From positions 19,984,527 to 20,048,526 of the forward strand of contig OX485808.1 of the NCBI GenBank assembly GCA_950295325.1: a stretch of 64,000 nucleotides of DNA. The letters run 5' to 3'. The DNA is from Polytrichum commune (taxonomy: Eukaryota; Streptophyta; Polytrichopsida; Polytrichales; Polytrichaceae). Both the position numbers and the translations under genes were made by a program. Positions 11,301 through 22,565 of this stretch are shown piece by piece. The notes under the pieces are model-generated. The model searched no databases and was not told where the DNA came from. It saw only the letters and a list, made by a program, of their open reading frames with translations. Within the stretch, counting starts at the first letter, position 1, and each line of letters begins with the position of its first letter.

Positions 11301-13008
11301 AAGTTGCTGACAAGAGAAGGTGGGGTTTTGGCCAATGGATGAACTCATCCATCATCCATGACAATATTTGTTCACTTATTCATAAGAAGTGTCATCTGAA
11401 AAGTTACCAAAATACCATATCACACTAAGTATCATATTTAGTGTAGTATTCTTTGATATTGGTACAGTCTCTCAGAATCTTTAGCATAATAGCGGATATT
11501 TATTTGCCCTTCTACTGGTGACCTTGTCTGAGCTTACTCTTGTTGCCACTGATGAATGCAGATCAAAAACCAATGCTCCTGAACTTGAAGAAGTCTGGGT
11601 CACCAAGCTCAGTTTCCCTAGAAGACTCTGATGAAAAGCCTGGCTCTGCAGGCAACAACCTGCAATTGCGAACTTCTGGTCCTGGATTCAGGAGAGGTCC
11701 TGGAGATGAGCAGCGTTCATTGCACTCTGGGATGCAAATGAGCTCTCAGCCTATGACAGGCTCAGATGCACAAGCTTTGCTCTCTGCCATGTCCCTCTCC
11801 CCAAGTCTCATGCTTCAAAATCCACAGCGCCAGCTCACAATGATGGCAGGAACGGGAAATCATGGTCAAGACCATGCAGCAGTATATCAGCACTATTTGC
11901 AGGTACTCAAGTTTTCAGTTGTTTGTTTCAAACTTATGATTACGTCCAGTACATGTCTACCAAAAATGTGATCCTTCTGCTGGCAATGCTAGGGACTATA
12001 AGATAGTACCGGATTAGCTCTTATGATTTGATACAAGCTGTCTTAGCCAGCCAGCCACAACCTTGTCAAGAATGGTATCTTCTCATTGACGATGACGCAT
12101 CATACAATTTGAGATTGAGGAGCAGGTGAACATTTGTCTATGAAAGTCTTAAGGATGAATCATGGATGCAGGGAGTGCATCCAGGCCAGACTGGGCCGAA
12201 CCTTTCTCTCTCGTCCTTAGGGGGCCAATTGGGACTAAGTCATCAAGCTGGAGGTCGAGGCCAGCCAGTCTCTAATCAGATTCTCAATGGGATGGACTCA
12301 GCCGTTTCATGGTTGCGATCAGACCTTACCCAAGTAGTTGGCAGGTCAGGGGCCATGAATCTTCAGCATCTCATGCATTCCACCGACTCAAAATCTGGCA
12401 TCACTTCAGCGTCAGCAAACTCGCCCAACTCTCAGGTGATTGATCTTACAGAGAAGTCTTAAACAGAAACAAATTAGTTGTGCCTTCTCACTATTTTCTG
12501 CTGTGAAGATATGCAGCTCCTTCTGACTAACTGCACATACCCATTGCAGGAACACGATGTTCAGGTGTTCTCTCCGTCGAACCAGAATTTGATTCCTCTT
12601 CAGTCATCACGTGATATAGCCAGCCCAGAGTGGATGCTTGGCAGCATGACAGGAGGACAGACTCCACGTGCTGGGTCAAATCACTTTGGGCCGTCCTCCT
12701 CTCTGAATAACATAACTCCAAGTAGCGAGTTGGAATCTGGCCATCAAATGCTAGCTCTGATTGAGACCTCCAACCAGGCGGGGGGGAATCCTGGCAATGG
12801 CGGAAGTAACCAAAACGGACAGGGCGGACACGCACAGATAGAGCTCATGCAGCAGCATAACACAGGGACTGATTCAGGGGGAGATAACAACAGTCGTGGC
12901 GGTGGTAGTACAGTGGATAGCCCTGATCTGAAGTACCCTGAGCTCCAGGCTCCGAGACATAATTATGGGCCATCATCCATCTATGAGTCGCACCACAATC
13001 TTTTGTAA
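8374..13008 (+). CDS. SPL: SBP-box (SQUAMOSA promoter-binding protein-like) transcription factor, 7 coding exons
   Basis: Sequence-specific nuclear DNA-binding protein; the family binds GTAC-core sites and controls phase change and organ development. Coding exons are 8374-8602, 9014-9321, 9898-10166, 10362-10525, 11562-11902, 12172-12435 and 12550-13008. All introns are GT-AG, phases chain without a break, and the product is 677 residues. The SBP domain spans about residues 222-297. Zinc site 1 is C223, C228, C245, H248; zinc site 2 is C264, C267, H271, C283; the overlapping bipartite nuclear signal runs from KRSCRKR to RRRRK (280-296). The intron inside the codon after QQCS is the conserved SBP-box intron. 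The segment [13 protein letters not shown] (186-198) and HSKA in the box resemble the SPL8 group. The flanks are Ser/Gln/Gly-rich and disordered-looking, and the end is [11 protein letters not shown]. The start is the first in-frame ATG of its exon; an upstream coding exon cannot be excluded. SBP assignment is very secure, the SPL8-group placement moderate. Confidence 0.93.
9322..9897 (+). other. SBP intron 2 with T-rich tract
   Basis: The donor GAG|GTAGAG and acceptor TTGGACAG both fall between complete codons. The 576-base intron has a T-rich stretch at about 9398-9428 ('TTTTTATTTTTTATTTTTTA'). If it were retained, translation would stop after seven further codons (VEHHNLF). Confidence 0.75.
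11086..11444. mobile_element. MITE-like element inside SBP intron 4
   Basis: The left end is CACTAAATATGTTATCTAGT. The right end, read on the minus strand, is CACTAAATATGATACTTAGT. Both match the ends of the separate element at 15596-15814. The 359-base interval lies within the 1,036-base intron 4 (10526-11561), the longest intron of the gene. The interior shows no coding sequence. Direct target duplications are not convincing, so the boundaries are approximate. Confidence 0.5.
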
Positions 13009-15595
13009 GCAGCAGTACACACATATCTATGAATGTTTTGTATCTGGTATGCTCTCCTCTCCACTTCTGTTCCTTCACATTCCATTTCGCTGTTGCATTG
13101 TTGTTTGGTTTATATATACCCTTATCATAGCTTTACAAGGTTGGACAACTTCATGAAGCACTCTTTCGACTTGTACTGATATCAAGTAAAAAAGGTATTC
13201 TCACTTCACATTCCAATTCCTCACGAAGGGCGTGTCGAAGCAGGCTTCGTCTGGATCACCGCAGTAATATTCATTCCTGTGATAAGCCTCGCAATATATC
13301 ATACTTTTGACTTAGAATTTCTAGAATTTGTCACGTAAGAAACAAAGTAAAGACACCATTGAAGTTCACTGGATATTCATACCCTAAACACTGACTCATG
13401 GACTTTAACCGCGTGCTTTTTAGACTTGTGCAGAAACCTCCAAGGAGCTCATGAGTAGGTAGGATAGTGACCTGCAGCTCATTGTTTGCTAACTGGTTTT
13501 CATTTCTCATCTTTATCACTGATATCTCTCAAACTTGCAAGTTTGGGGAAAATCGTCTGCAATGTAATTCGCATTTCTGTGGCTGCAGGTCTGACCATTT
13601 CTCCTATGAGTTCATGGTGTGAGAAGCTTTCTGGACCTTTCCAACGCATGTGGCCATCTTCCCCACATCTGCACACAAGGGGACCTTGCGGCAGTTATGC
13701 AAATGCCGTGCAGTTGCTCTTATGGATGAGAAATGTGACCTTCAGACATACTGCTTCTCGCTGTCTTCAAGCTAGAATCATAAGCATGTGCACATACTTT
13801 TAGGGGAAGAAATTTTGGTAACATCCTATCTCCTACGTAGCTTCCTGTCCTGAGATTACAGAAGTTATATAGTTCAATACAGATCGCTCCTGTGTTTCAC
13901 TTTTGACTTCTGCTGAAGTATAATCACCTTGGAAGGGTTCTTGATATGGGCTGCCGACAGGGTTAGACAATCACTCTTCAATTTTCCAGACAAGCTGTTT
14001 GCGGCAGCCTTATTTTAAAACTCCAATATACTATCAAAACCTTCATTTATTGAACTGCCAGCCTCATTGAAGCTAATGCACACCTGCTGCTCTACATGAC
14101 TGTTATTGCCACTGCTCCTCTATTGTCCCTGCTCCTCTATTGGCGAAGGGCAGCGGTTTTTTAGCATAATTGTTCTCTATTCAAGCTGGAAGTTTCTAAA
14201 TTATAGACGTCATAAATGTCAGACAGTACGGTCAATGTAATCATGATAAATCTCCAGAAAGGGTTGGGCATATCAGCGTAGCTAGCTAGGTCAGTCTTTC
14301 AAGTTCATAAGGCGACACGCAACTCCCATCCAGGAGTGGTGAGAATATTTCCATCCCTGAATTCTGTTGATTAAATGCGAAGCATCCCCATAGAAAGGCA
14401 GCTCATGCAGGTGTTCATTGGGATTGGTCCCTCGATGTTCTCCACCCTCCTCTTTATCGCCAAAAACCATCTCGAAACTGAGTCCAGCTTAGCTGCAGAT
14501 ACCAAAAATGAATGTTTTGTACTTGAATCACTGCTGCTTCATGGGATTCAGTCTTTGGGCATTAGTGGGTGTAGACTGACTGTAGTAAAGCATAGATGCA
14601 CTTTTCCCTAACATGGAGTATCGATTACTTAGTCGCCGAGACTTGATGCAATGAACTTGATAGGCTCTACAAAGCTTTTGATTTGCGGTTGACAATGTCT
14701 TAACCTGAATATCTTGCGTTTGAGAGGGGCCTTGTGTATTAAAGGATACAACAAGATTGCTTACGGAGGGAATCGAACCAGCCGTTATCACACCAGCCGT
14801 TATGACACGTTCAACACTCGTGATATCAAGAATGCCATTTGCAATCTGCCACCTGCCACCTGCGACAAAAGGTAGCAAACAGCCTTGAGTGATTTGTGGA
14901 TCTCATATTCTCAAGCAACTAGTTCAATTTTGATATATTAGGTAGAGCTGGACCCTATTGTAGTGCACAAGCACTTTGGACATACTAGATTCCCAGCGAA
15001 TTCTTAATATCCTTTCAAAAAGAAGAGTTCAGTTATGAGATTAATGGATTCTTGATAAATTTACGCTCGTAACATGTACATGCCTATTCATCCTAACACT
15101 ATTTCAATGCTTTACCACTTGTGCTGCGCACTTGAGAATACAGGTGTCACTCCAGAGGTTACTCCTTATCCTGCCAGCCTCCTCTGCTTTGGTGGTTGCT
15201 CTTCTTATTCAGTGAATTACCTCGATCTGAAATAAATTGTAAGTTGGATATTTCATGTAACCGAGATTACATTTGTGGTAGCCGATTGGTTGTTCTCAAT
15301 AATCATCAAGTCTTTTTAACTGCACAGAAGTTCTCTAACACTTGAATTATAAACATAAAATTTGAGTTCCCTTTATCCCCCGCTGCCTAAATGCCAGCTT
15401 TTAATATAGCATCTCAAATTATCCACCTTGTAAAAGTAGCAAAAACAGACATCCAATTCTATGAAACCAATTGTCAGTCACCAAGTCTTCCACTTCATAC
15501 AACAGATGCTTATTGCCTGTGCGCAGGAATACCCACAACATGGATTCCATTGACTGAGATAATATGAAGGAAAAGTCAAACAAAGGTAAAAACTA
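13009..15595 (+). other. Downstream region of the SBP gene, probable 3' UTR and spacer
   Basis: After the TAA at 13006-13008 no further exon is supported. Less AT-rich patches at about 13590-13760 and 14375-14620 contain short open frames without recognisable motifs. An AATAAA lies at 15231-15236, but plant polyadenylation signals are too loose to fix the transcript end. Much of the first kilobase could be 3' UTR; this is inference. Confidence 0.35.
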
Positions 15596-15814
15596 CACTA
15601 AATATGCTATTTAGTGTCACTTCCTATTTGGAATTACGCAGTGCTATATCTATTTACTGGGCATCTTACATTTTAGCAACAAATGTTAAATTGGTTGTTT
15701 GAACACTATAGAAAACATCAACAACTTCACTTGGTTAAAGATTACACCAATGGTAAAAATATGTAGGACCGTGTAAATCCAAATAGTAAGTGACAATACA
15801 TATCATATAGAGTG
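15596..15814. mobile_element. 219-bp MITE with about 45-bp terminal inverted repeats
   Basis: The left end CACTAAATATGCTATTTAGT, continuing GTCACTTCCTATTTGGAATT, matches the reverse complement of the right end (CACTCTATATGATATGTATT, GTCACTTACTATTTGGATTT) over about 45 bases with a few differences. TA dinucleotides lie immediately outside both ends, compatible with a TA-type target duplication. The first 22 bases are themselves a small palindrome. There is no coding capacity. Related ends occur at about 430-690 and 11086-11444. Confidence 0.7.
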
Positions 15815-16380
15815 TAGGTCGCGAATGTATTCAGTGATTCCTGCAAGTACCTCTACGTGGCAGACACAGAAGTGGAGAGACAGGGAAACATGCAATGGGA
15901 ATGCAGACTTTACTTGTAAAACCTGTAATATTCTTGCACATGCGCCCTTGCAGTGAACTGAGCAAGTGAGACAATTAATGAGACTGGAGTACAGAACAAA
16001 TTTCAGTAACAGCCATTCATCGTAATCGTGACTACAAATGAAAAAAGAAAAGAAAAAAATTGTGTTGTCTACATAAGGTACAAAAGTACAAGGGTTTCGG
16101 CAACCGGTTTTTCACCCCCCCTATTCTAGTTGTGGAAAACCACACCTTACCAACCTTCCAACAAGAGTAAAGTTTTCCTCTGAAGACCTCCAGGAGAAGA
16201 TCCATTTCCTACAATGGAGCAACACAATGCTGCAGCAGAACCTCATGTCTCAACAAATGAGAGCAAACAGAACTCAACCCCGAAATGATCCAGGATTTCG
16301 GTTCGGTCCCTGGAGCACACTTGACTCGAGTTTCCTCATGACATGGCAATATCATCCCAAGGTAAGACAATATATCTTCC
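15815..16380. other. Spacer between the SBP gene and the minus-strand remnant
   Basis: No gene is seen. An A-rich patch lies at about 16037-16061. The remainder is unremarkable AT-rich DNA running into the presumed 3' flank of the minus-strand SBP-like remnant. Confidence 0.4.
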
Positions 16381-17441
16381 TCATAGCATCTGCTTTGTGC
16401 TGAAAATGGAAGATCCAAAGGGCCGCAGGCACGTGAACTCGGATGTACTGGCCACTGGATACTTGCGCATGTGAATGTGGTCCATTGTGAGGGGGAACCT
16501 GGTGAGCTAAGGGCATCTACATGAGATCGATCGTTGGACGGGCATGGTGGTGATTTGAAGTAGGACCTGAGCTATTCTTGATACTCTTGACCCGCTTGCA
16601 ACAGAACAATCATGGAGTTGGCCCCTCCGTACCCTCCCAGCCCAGCCAGGTAGTTGTTGTTGGTACTGCGAATATGGTCGTTCTCACAATTCAGGCCCAA
16701 GGATTTGTTGAGACCGCCTCCAGACTGGAAGAGCTTGTCGTAGCTTTGGTGCTGCTGTTAATGATGAGTAGATGTCGATGATGCCCCACCAGGAGGAAGT
16801 TGCAAATGGTGGTGGGAGAAGGGAGAAGGGAAGACGGCCCCCCATTGCTATGTTCACTGCTACCCGCCATGAGCTGCTCTAAGCTCGACATGGCGTGGGG
16901 GTGGGCAAGTGGCCCACGACTGCGATGACAAGACCAAAAAAAAAAAAAAGCACGGCCAGAGTCGCTCGACAGCCCTCGTACACTGGGAGTAGGAACTGAC
17001 GACGCTGGGGGTTGTGGTTGTGATTGTGGTTGTTCCAAGCTATCAAAACCTCCTCTTGTGGATGCGGACAACAAAAGATCCTTACTCAGTGGACCAAAGG
17101 GTTTTCCACGAAGTGATGATGATCACCGTCCATTGCCAAACCGTTGGTGGAAGGGTTGGGAGCCGACATATGGGTCTTGGGGGCCTGGAGCAACATCAGT
17201 AGTCGGTCAACTGTCACCGGTTGTGGTTGTGGTTGCGGTTGTGGTTGTTCCAAGCTAACAAAACCTCCTCCTATGGATGAGGACAAAGAAAGACCCTGAT
17301 TTAGTGGGCCCAAAGGGCTTTCAAGGAAGTGATGATGACCACCGCCCATTGCCAAACTGCTGGTGGAAGGGTTGGGAGCCGACATCTGGGTCTTGGGGGC
17401 CTGGAGCAACATCAGTAGTCGGTCAACTGTCACCGGACGGC
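16381..17441 (-). pseudogene. Frameshifted SBP-like C-terminal gene remnant
   Basis: Several coding-looking pieces lie on the minus strand in different frames. From 17441 a frame reads PVTVDRLLMLLQAPK, then GPLNQGLSLSSSIGGG and QPQPQPQ, and repeats once before breaking. At about 16775-16590 another frame gives DKLFQSGGGLNKSLGLN and NYLAGLGGYGGANSM before a stop. A last exon (16498-16381), after an acceptor CTCACCAG, reads RKYPVAS through RPFGSSIFSTKQML and stops. The intact SBP protein has [15 protein letters not shown] in exon 6 and ends [10 protein letters not shown]...[11 protein letters not shown], so order and motifs correspond loosely. No SBP DNA-binding domain is found upstream on this strand. 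A 1-base deletion breaks the second repeat unit, and a T13 run interrupts the middle. I infer a truncated SBP paralogue, tail-to-tail with the intact gene. A different Gln/Pro-rich gene or one with unrecognised introns is possible. Confidence 0.42.
17004..17435. repeat. Tandem duplication, two units of about 216 bp
   Basis: Unit 1 (about 17004-17219) and unit 2 (17220-17435) align over their whole length. Both contain GGTTGTTCCAAGCTA, GGTGGAAGGGTTGGGAGCCG and GGTCTTGGGGGCCTGGAGCA, and both end GGTCAACTGTCACCGG. Differences include single-base substitutions and a 1-base indel in the AAAGGG(C/T)TTT segment (lower unit GGACC, upper unit GGGCCC), which shifts the minus-strand frame. The duplication lies inside the SBP-like remnant. 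Confidence 0.9.
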
Positions 17442-18552
17442 TACATGAGAAGATAGATTGTTGTTACCTTTCCGCACTTTGAATATGCAAGTTCCATAAA
17501 TAACCCACCATGAGCATTGGTGCATGTCAAGGATACAAAAAACACTTGTGAACTTCACACTTTCACAACACTTGCATTGAGGTTGACAGAACAATAGTAG
17601 TTACACTAAAGATATGAATAACTTTTTGTACTGAGTTGAATCGATTATAGGATAGATTGCTTGCAAACCACAAAGAAACCTAAATAAGACGGATAAAGTC
17701 AATTGAATTTCCCACATGAGTCCCAATATAGCCACAGGTAGAACAAAATGGAGCCAATTTTGTAATTGATTGACTTTGTAACCTACCTATCTAGAAACCA
17801 AGGGTTTGTGTGCTTTGGGTTATTTGTGTATTGATCATCATCTTCAAGACTTTGGTTATGTGACAATAGTGTCAACCACTTGCTATCTTCAAGACACAAA
17901 ATAGAATGCCAAATATTAGATATACATATGGCATCCAAATGACATGTCTCACTTGCATTCAAATTAAGGTGGCAACCTAAATTTCATAAGGCTAAAATAA
18001 GGGAGAATTGGGGCAAAGAATGGGGACGCAACCTATCCAAAGAAGCAAAGAAAGAGCAAGCTTTCAAGGGTACATGCCTCAACCTCTTCTACGGGGTCAT
18101 GTATTAAACAACATTGCATGGTAAGCGAATTAAAAGATGTAATAAAAGCTTATAACACACTCCACCATCTTTGCATTGTGTAGATGAGTGACCTACTCTC
18201 ATCAACTATTCAAGGAAGCATATACTCAAAAAGTGCGCAATGAGGGTAAGTACAGTTGATAAATGACATGTGAGATATTTAGACATGCCATCTAATCCCA
18301 TGCTAGATGTGTCACTGTGGAGTGGAGATGGGCTCCAGAGCCCTATGCCATGCTGATGCGTGTCTACATGAGGTTCTTGGCACCGTTCGTCTTGGCCTGC
18401 TAGTATTCTGCGATAGCACTGTTTCTTTACATCAAACTTTGTCAACACATCGAATCTGCGTGACCCAAGAACACCTAGTTTGAAAAAAGCCACAAAGCTT
18501 TCACCACAACAAAGTCTCAATTGAAGGAGATAGGCCGACAGACAAACCAAAA
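17442..18552. other. AT-rich intergenic DNA
   Basis: No gene is supported. A 118-codon minus-strand open frame at 18206-18562 has no recognisable motif and sits in repeat-like sequence, so I do not annotate it as a gene. Confidence 0.4.
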
Positions 18553-19147
18553 TTGTTGCCACCCAACTTGCAAAGCAAATGCAAACTCAAACTTGAGGAG
18601 CCTTGGACGAAGAACCAATGATTGGCAAGCTAACCACCACTAACTAGCTGATGCATGTGGAATGGCCAATACCGAGAGGAAGGGACAAACAATATGGTGA
18701 CAACGTGCATATAAAACAAAACTCTTCCTTGAAGCAAAAAAAAACGTAGAATTAAGTAACGATGACAATATGATGATGATTGTGCTAGCAACAAATGTAA
18801 TTTGCATGACCCACGGCCCAGTTTAGACAACAAATGCTTCATCAAAACTAATGGTTCACTAAACAAAGAGCAAAGTCAAAAAGAAAACTCAAGATTGTTG
18901 CCAACCTACAAAGTGGATTCAACCACCAACACTACTACTTACAACAGCCTCGAAAGAACAAATGAATGGCAATCTAACCAACCACTAATTAGTCAATGTA
19001 TGCCAATTGGCTCGACAATATGGTAACAATGTGTCTGCAGAACAAACCTCTTTCTCAAGGCAAACAAAACCAAAAGCAAATTAAACCTAGAATTTGGTGA
19101 TCAAGATGATGATGATGATGATGATGATAACAACAGTTCTAACAACA
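18553..19147. repeat. Diverged direct repeat, two units of about 245 bp
   Basis: Units at about 18553-18797 and 18893-19147 share ordered blocks: GTTGCCA(A/C)CC, GGCAA(G/T)CTAACCA, CCACTAA(C/T)TAG, ACAATATGGT(G/A)ACAA, then TAGAATT and a GAT-rich end. Overall identity is perhaps 65-70 percent by eye. No coding content is seen. Confidence 0.6.
19105..19129. repeat. (GAT)n microsatellite
   Basis: Eight consecutive GAT units occur at the end of the second direct-repeat unit. The first unit carries only ATGATGATGAT at the matching place, so the array expanded in one copy. Confidence 0.9.
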
Positions 19148-22100
19148 CACCTCTACCTCAAAATGTATCATGCAGATCAATTTTCAATTTGAAGTATGGG
19201 TGGCGAGTCATGAGAGTGTCTTAGGGCAAACAAACAAATTTTGACGCCACTAGAGAAAAGAAATATTATTAGCTCGAGGAAAATATCTAGGTTTCTAACA
19301 AACCATGGCAAGTTTATGATTCTCATTTTCTTATAAAAGAATTTTATGCTTATAAGATCTAAAAAATGACGTGAAATGAATATTTTTAGATCTTTGGTTC
19401 ATGAGAAGCTGGAATCACACACTTAAATGGAAACATGTTAATTTTTTTGTTCTTGCAAATATTACCATGGTATAATTTATAAATACCACTTAAAACGATT
19501 GAGCCATTTCCATTCAATATTGTATGAAAATAAAATTTTGTAATAATTTACAAACAAAAAACTTAGAATTTTTAACGTGTTGCAATTGAAGGTATGCATG
19601 TTGATCGTAGCTTTATTTTGGTTGAAGCCATTGTTTTATGAAAGAATTTTAAAAGGTTCAAATTTTTATTTTTTAACCCTAAAAAATATGATATGAAAAC
19701 CTCGAATATGAAGGTGTTGATTTTTATTCAGACCTTGATATTTAATTTAATTTAATTTGTATTTTTTCTTATATATTTATTAAGATAGAGGTTACTTTTT
19801 TTCTATGTTGCATCATAAAATGATAACCATTATCATTTCTCACATTACTTTTTCCAAGAGGATATGTGAGAGGTTGTAAGGATCCATGGCCATCAACCAG
19901 TGATAGGTTTATCCATGTTCAACTCATGCCATTGATATTGATTGGTTCAATTGCAAATAAAAACGTTTTTTGGTCGGTTTAAATTTTTTTTGGAGGTTTT
20001 CAATTAACCAAGAAAAAAACTAAACGTTTTAGACTTTTTAAAATATGAAGTATCCAACCCCTAGTTGGGGAGGATGGAGTGAAGATCGGTGAAGCTTGTG
20101 AAATAAATATTAAGGGTTGGTCAAGTCCAAAATCTTCTCAGAGACTACTCCAGAGGTCCAAACTCCTTCACTTCTAGCTTTTGTTTCTTTCAACTCCAAC
20201 CGCCATCAACCTCGATCAATCTACCCTAGTTGAAGGACCTACTACTTAGTTTATTTAGTAATTTTGAATGATAGTATTTATTAAGGAGGAGTGGAGTTGT
20301 TGTACTTATTTTAAAATTATTTATTAATTTATTATATTAATTTTTCATTCTAATTCCTCTTCTTTTCTTAATAGGTAAAAATTAGTCTCTTGAAAATGTC
20401 TCATTAGGTAATGATCTTCAGCCAAAAAAGATAGTTGACTTCAAAAGCTCATATAGCTAGCGTCTAGGTCCAATATTAACATGTCTTATATGTATAGATA
20501 GATTTATAGTTTTATTTCCAACAAAAGTAGTCTTTAAAAAAAACACTATGCCTAGAAGTTATAGGTATTTTCATAAAACAACCTTTGTTTTAACACTGTT
20601 AATTTTGTAGCTTCATTCTAAGCTAGATAGAGTGTTTATTTTTTATGACTTTTAAATTCATGGATAGATTTTGAATGCTCTTTTTTAAATCTAGTCACTC
20701 TTGTTTCATTACAAAAAAATTACATGTAATTATAAGTAATTCCATGAGGCAGCTCATAAAAATCTTCTATCCTTATCTTTTGTTTAGAATAGTTAAAATA
20801 TTTATAAGATCATATTAGTTTTTAGGCCATCTTATATTGAATTGGAGTAGAAAGACTATATTAAAGGGGTTTAAGTTACCTACTTCATGGCAACTAAGTT
20901 TGTGTTGGATTAAATTAAACGTTTAGTAGGATTAACTATGGCATTTCCACTCAGAAAGACTTTTTAATATTTTAATATTTTAAGTATAAACTAAAGACAA
21001 GTATAAACCAACCATTAACTTGGAAACCCAATGAGTGTTGTTTTATTTCATATGATAAAACTCATATCGAACATTATATGAAACGATAGTCATATGTGAC
21101 ATCAATAGATCGAGCACATGCTTTTGAATCTAATGGCACATATGACACATGTTTGAATTTAAAGTTAAAATTCAACTAATATAAGTAGGTATAATTGATC
21201 AGTAAATTCATTCTTATATGATTGTTTTTGCATAACTATCCAAACATGACATGTAATTCAAATACATGTTTTATGCATCTCAAGTTTCATATACGATCGT
21301 TTAGATGCGCTTGCCAACAAATGTAATGGGAATAAAACAATATATATCACACATTAGAGACTTCCATGTTTTATATAGTGGGATACAATTCCAATACATG
21401 TAAGAATCCACAAAGTCTAAACTTTGATTTGGGATGGATGCTATTTATCCTAAACAAGTGATCAACAAAAGTATTGCAAAGCCCTTGCCAAACATCTATT
21501 TACAAGGTGTTTGTGAATCGCTATGGTTTATGAGTAAAAATTGTCTTAGTTAACTTTTATGTCAATTATTTTTTGAAGTGTACTCATAAACATAATTGCA
21601 CTTTCCAAGTCAAAATTGGAGGTTAAAATATATTTGTGGGAGTATTGTCTTCACCACCTCCGTATTGTATTCCAAATGAGCATGTACATTTTTTCTCTCA
21701 ACATACCCCATGCCAAATGTACTCACATGAAGTATCTGCCAACCACCATGACACGACTATGGTTGACCAAATCCATCATTGGAAACCACAAAAATTATGG
21801 ACCCATACCTATTAGGCTTTGACACTCACATGGCATTTCCGTGGTGGACTTGGACCCACTTCATATAAGAAAAAAAATGTCCAACATGTAAACATTCTCA
21901 TCAAAGTTGATTTGAGGTGGACTTATGCAAAAGGCCACCAAATAAGGACACATTAGTCTACAATAAAGCAAAAACTCGAGACTCTAGAGGCCCACTTCGT
22001 AAAGGCATCTTCATGATGTCTCATGTTGAGAGAGCAAAGGATCTCCTCGCCTAATTCCATGACACGTTTCTAGGCTCCCAAGAGGAGAATGGGTTATGGG

Positions 22101-22429
22101 AGGATTTGAACGAAATGCTTGATTGAGCATCTTTGTGCGAGGGGCAACCCACCACTTTGTGCGTTCCAAATCCATGAAAGAAAATGGTGTGATATTAGCT
22201 ATGACATTATTGGACTTAATTAAGTCACCTACTTTAGCATAAGACTCCACAAGACAAAGTGGGAGATGGAAACCAATTGGATTGGATTTCCACCCTCACA
22301 AGTATTTCGAGTGACTTCAAATTCCTTCTCCATCATGACACTCTTTGAATTATTGTCTCAATACGCAACCAACATTTGCCCACACATCCTTGGCTATACA
22401 CTAGTAGGTAATTTGATAACCTATTTATA
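19148..22429. other. AT-rich intergenic DNA without supported genes
   Basis: Base composition is very AT-rich, with stop codons frequent in all frames. Short patches resemble dispersed repeats (for example 21090-21340), but I could not delimit any element. No RNA gene or conserved protein motif is visible. Confidence 0.45.
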
Positions 22430-22565
22430 AGTAGACACATGTATTTGAATGGTGTGTGGTTAGGTGTGAATCTAAGAGTAGACACCAAAGATCCATGTTT
22501 AAAAATGATTGGATTGTGTGCACAAAATTTGACCTCAATTTGGATTCGCTAATCATCTTGTATTA
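22430..22565 (+). repeat. Dispersed repeat F, copy 1
   Basis: It contains ATTTGAATGGTGTGTGGTTA, GGTGTGAATCTAAGAGTAGA and TGATTGGATTG, ending near GATTCGCTAATCATCTTG. The best match in the window is copy 6 at 41970, which has the same first two blocks with one or two changes. The element type is unknown and there is no coding content. Confidence 0.65.

Noticed and set aside
14755-14830. Minus-strand tRNA gene suggested by GGTTCGATTCC
   Set aside because: The T-loop-like sequence lacks a complementary T stem, and no D arm, anticodon arm or acceptor stem can be folded around it.
15596-15814. CACTA (En/Spm) transposon, from the terminal CACTA
   Set aside because: The 3-base target duplication expected of that superfamily is absent (CTA versus TAG outside the ends), while TA flanks both ends; the superfamily is left open.
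18206-18562. 118-codon minus-strand gene
   Set aside because: No motif, repeat-like surroundings, and composition matching the intergenic background.
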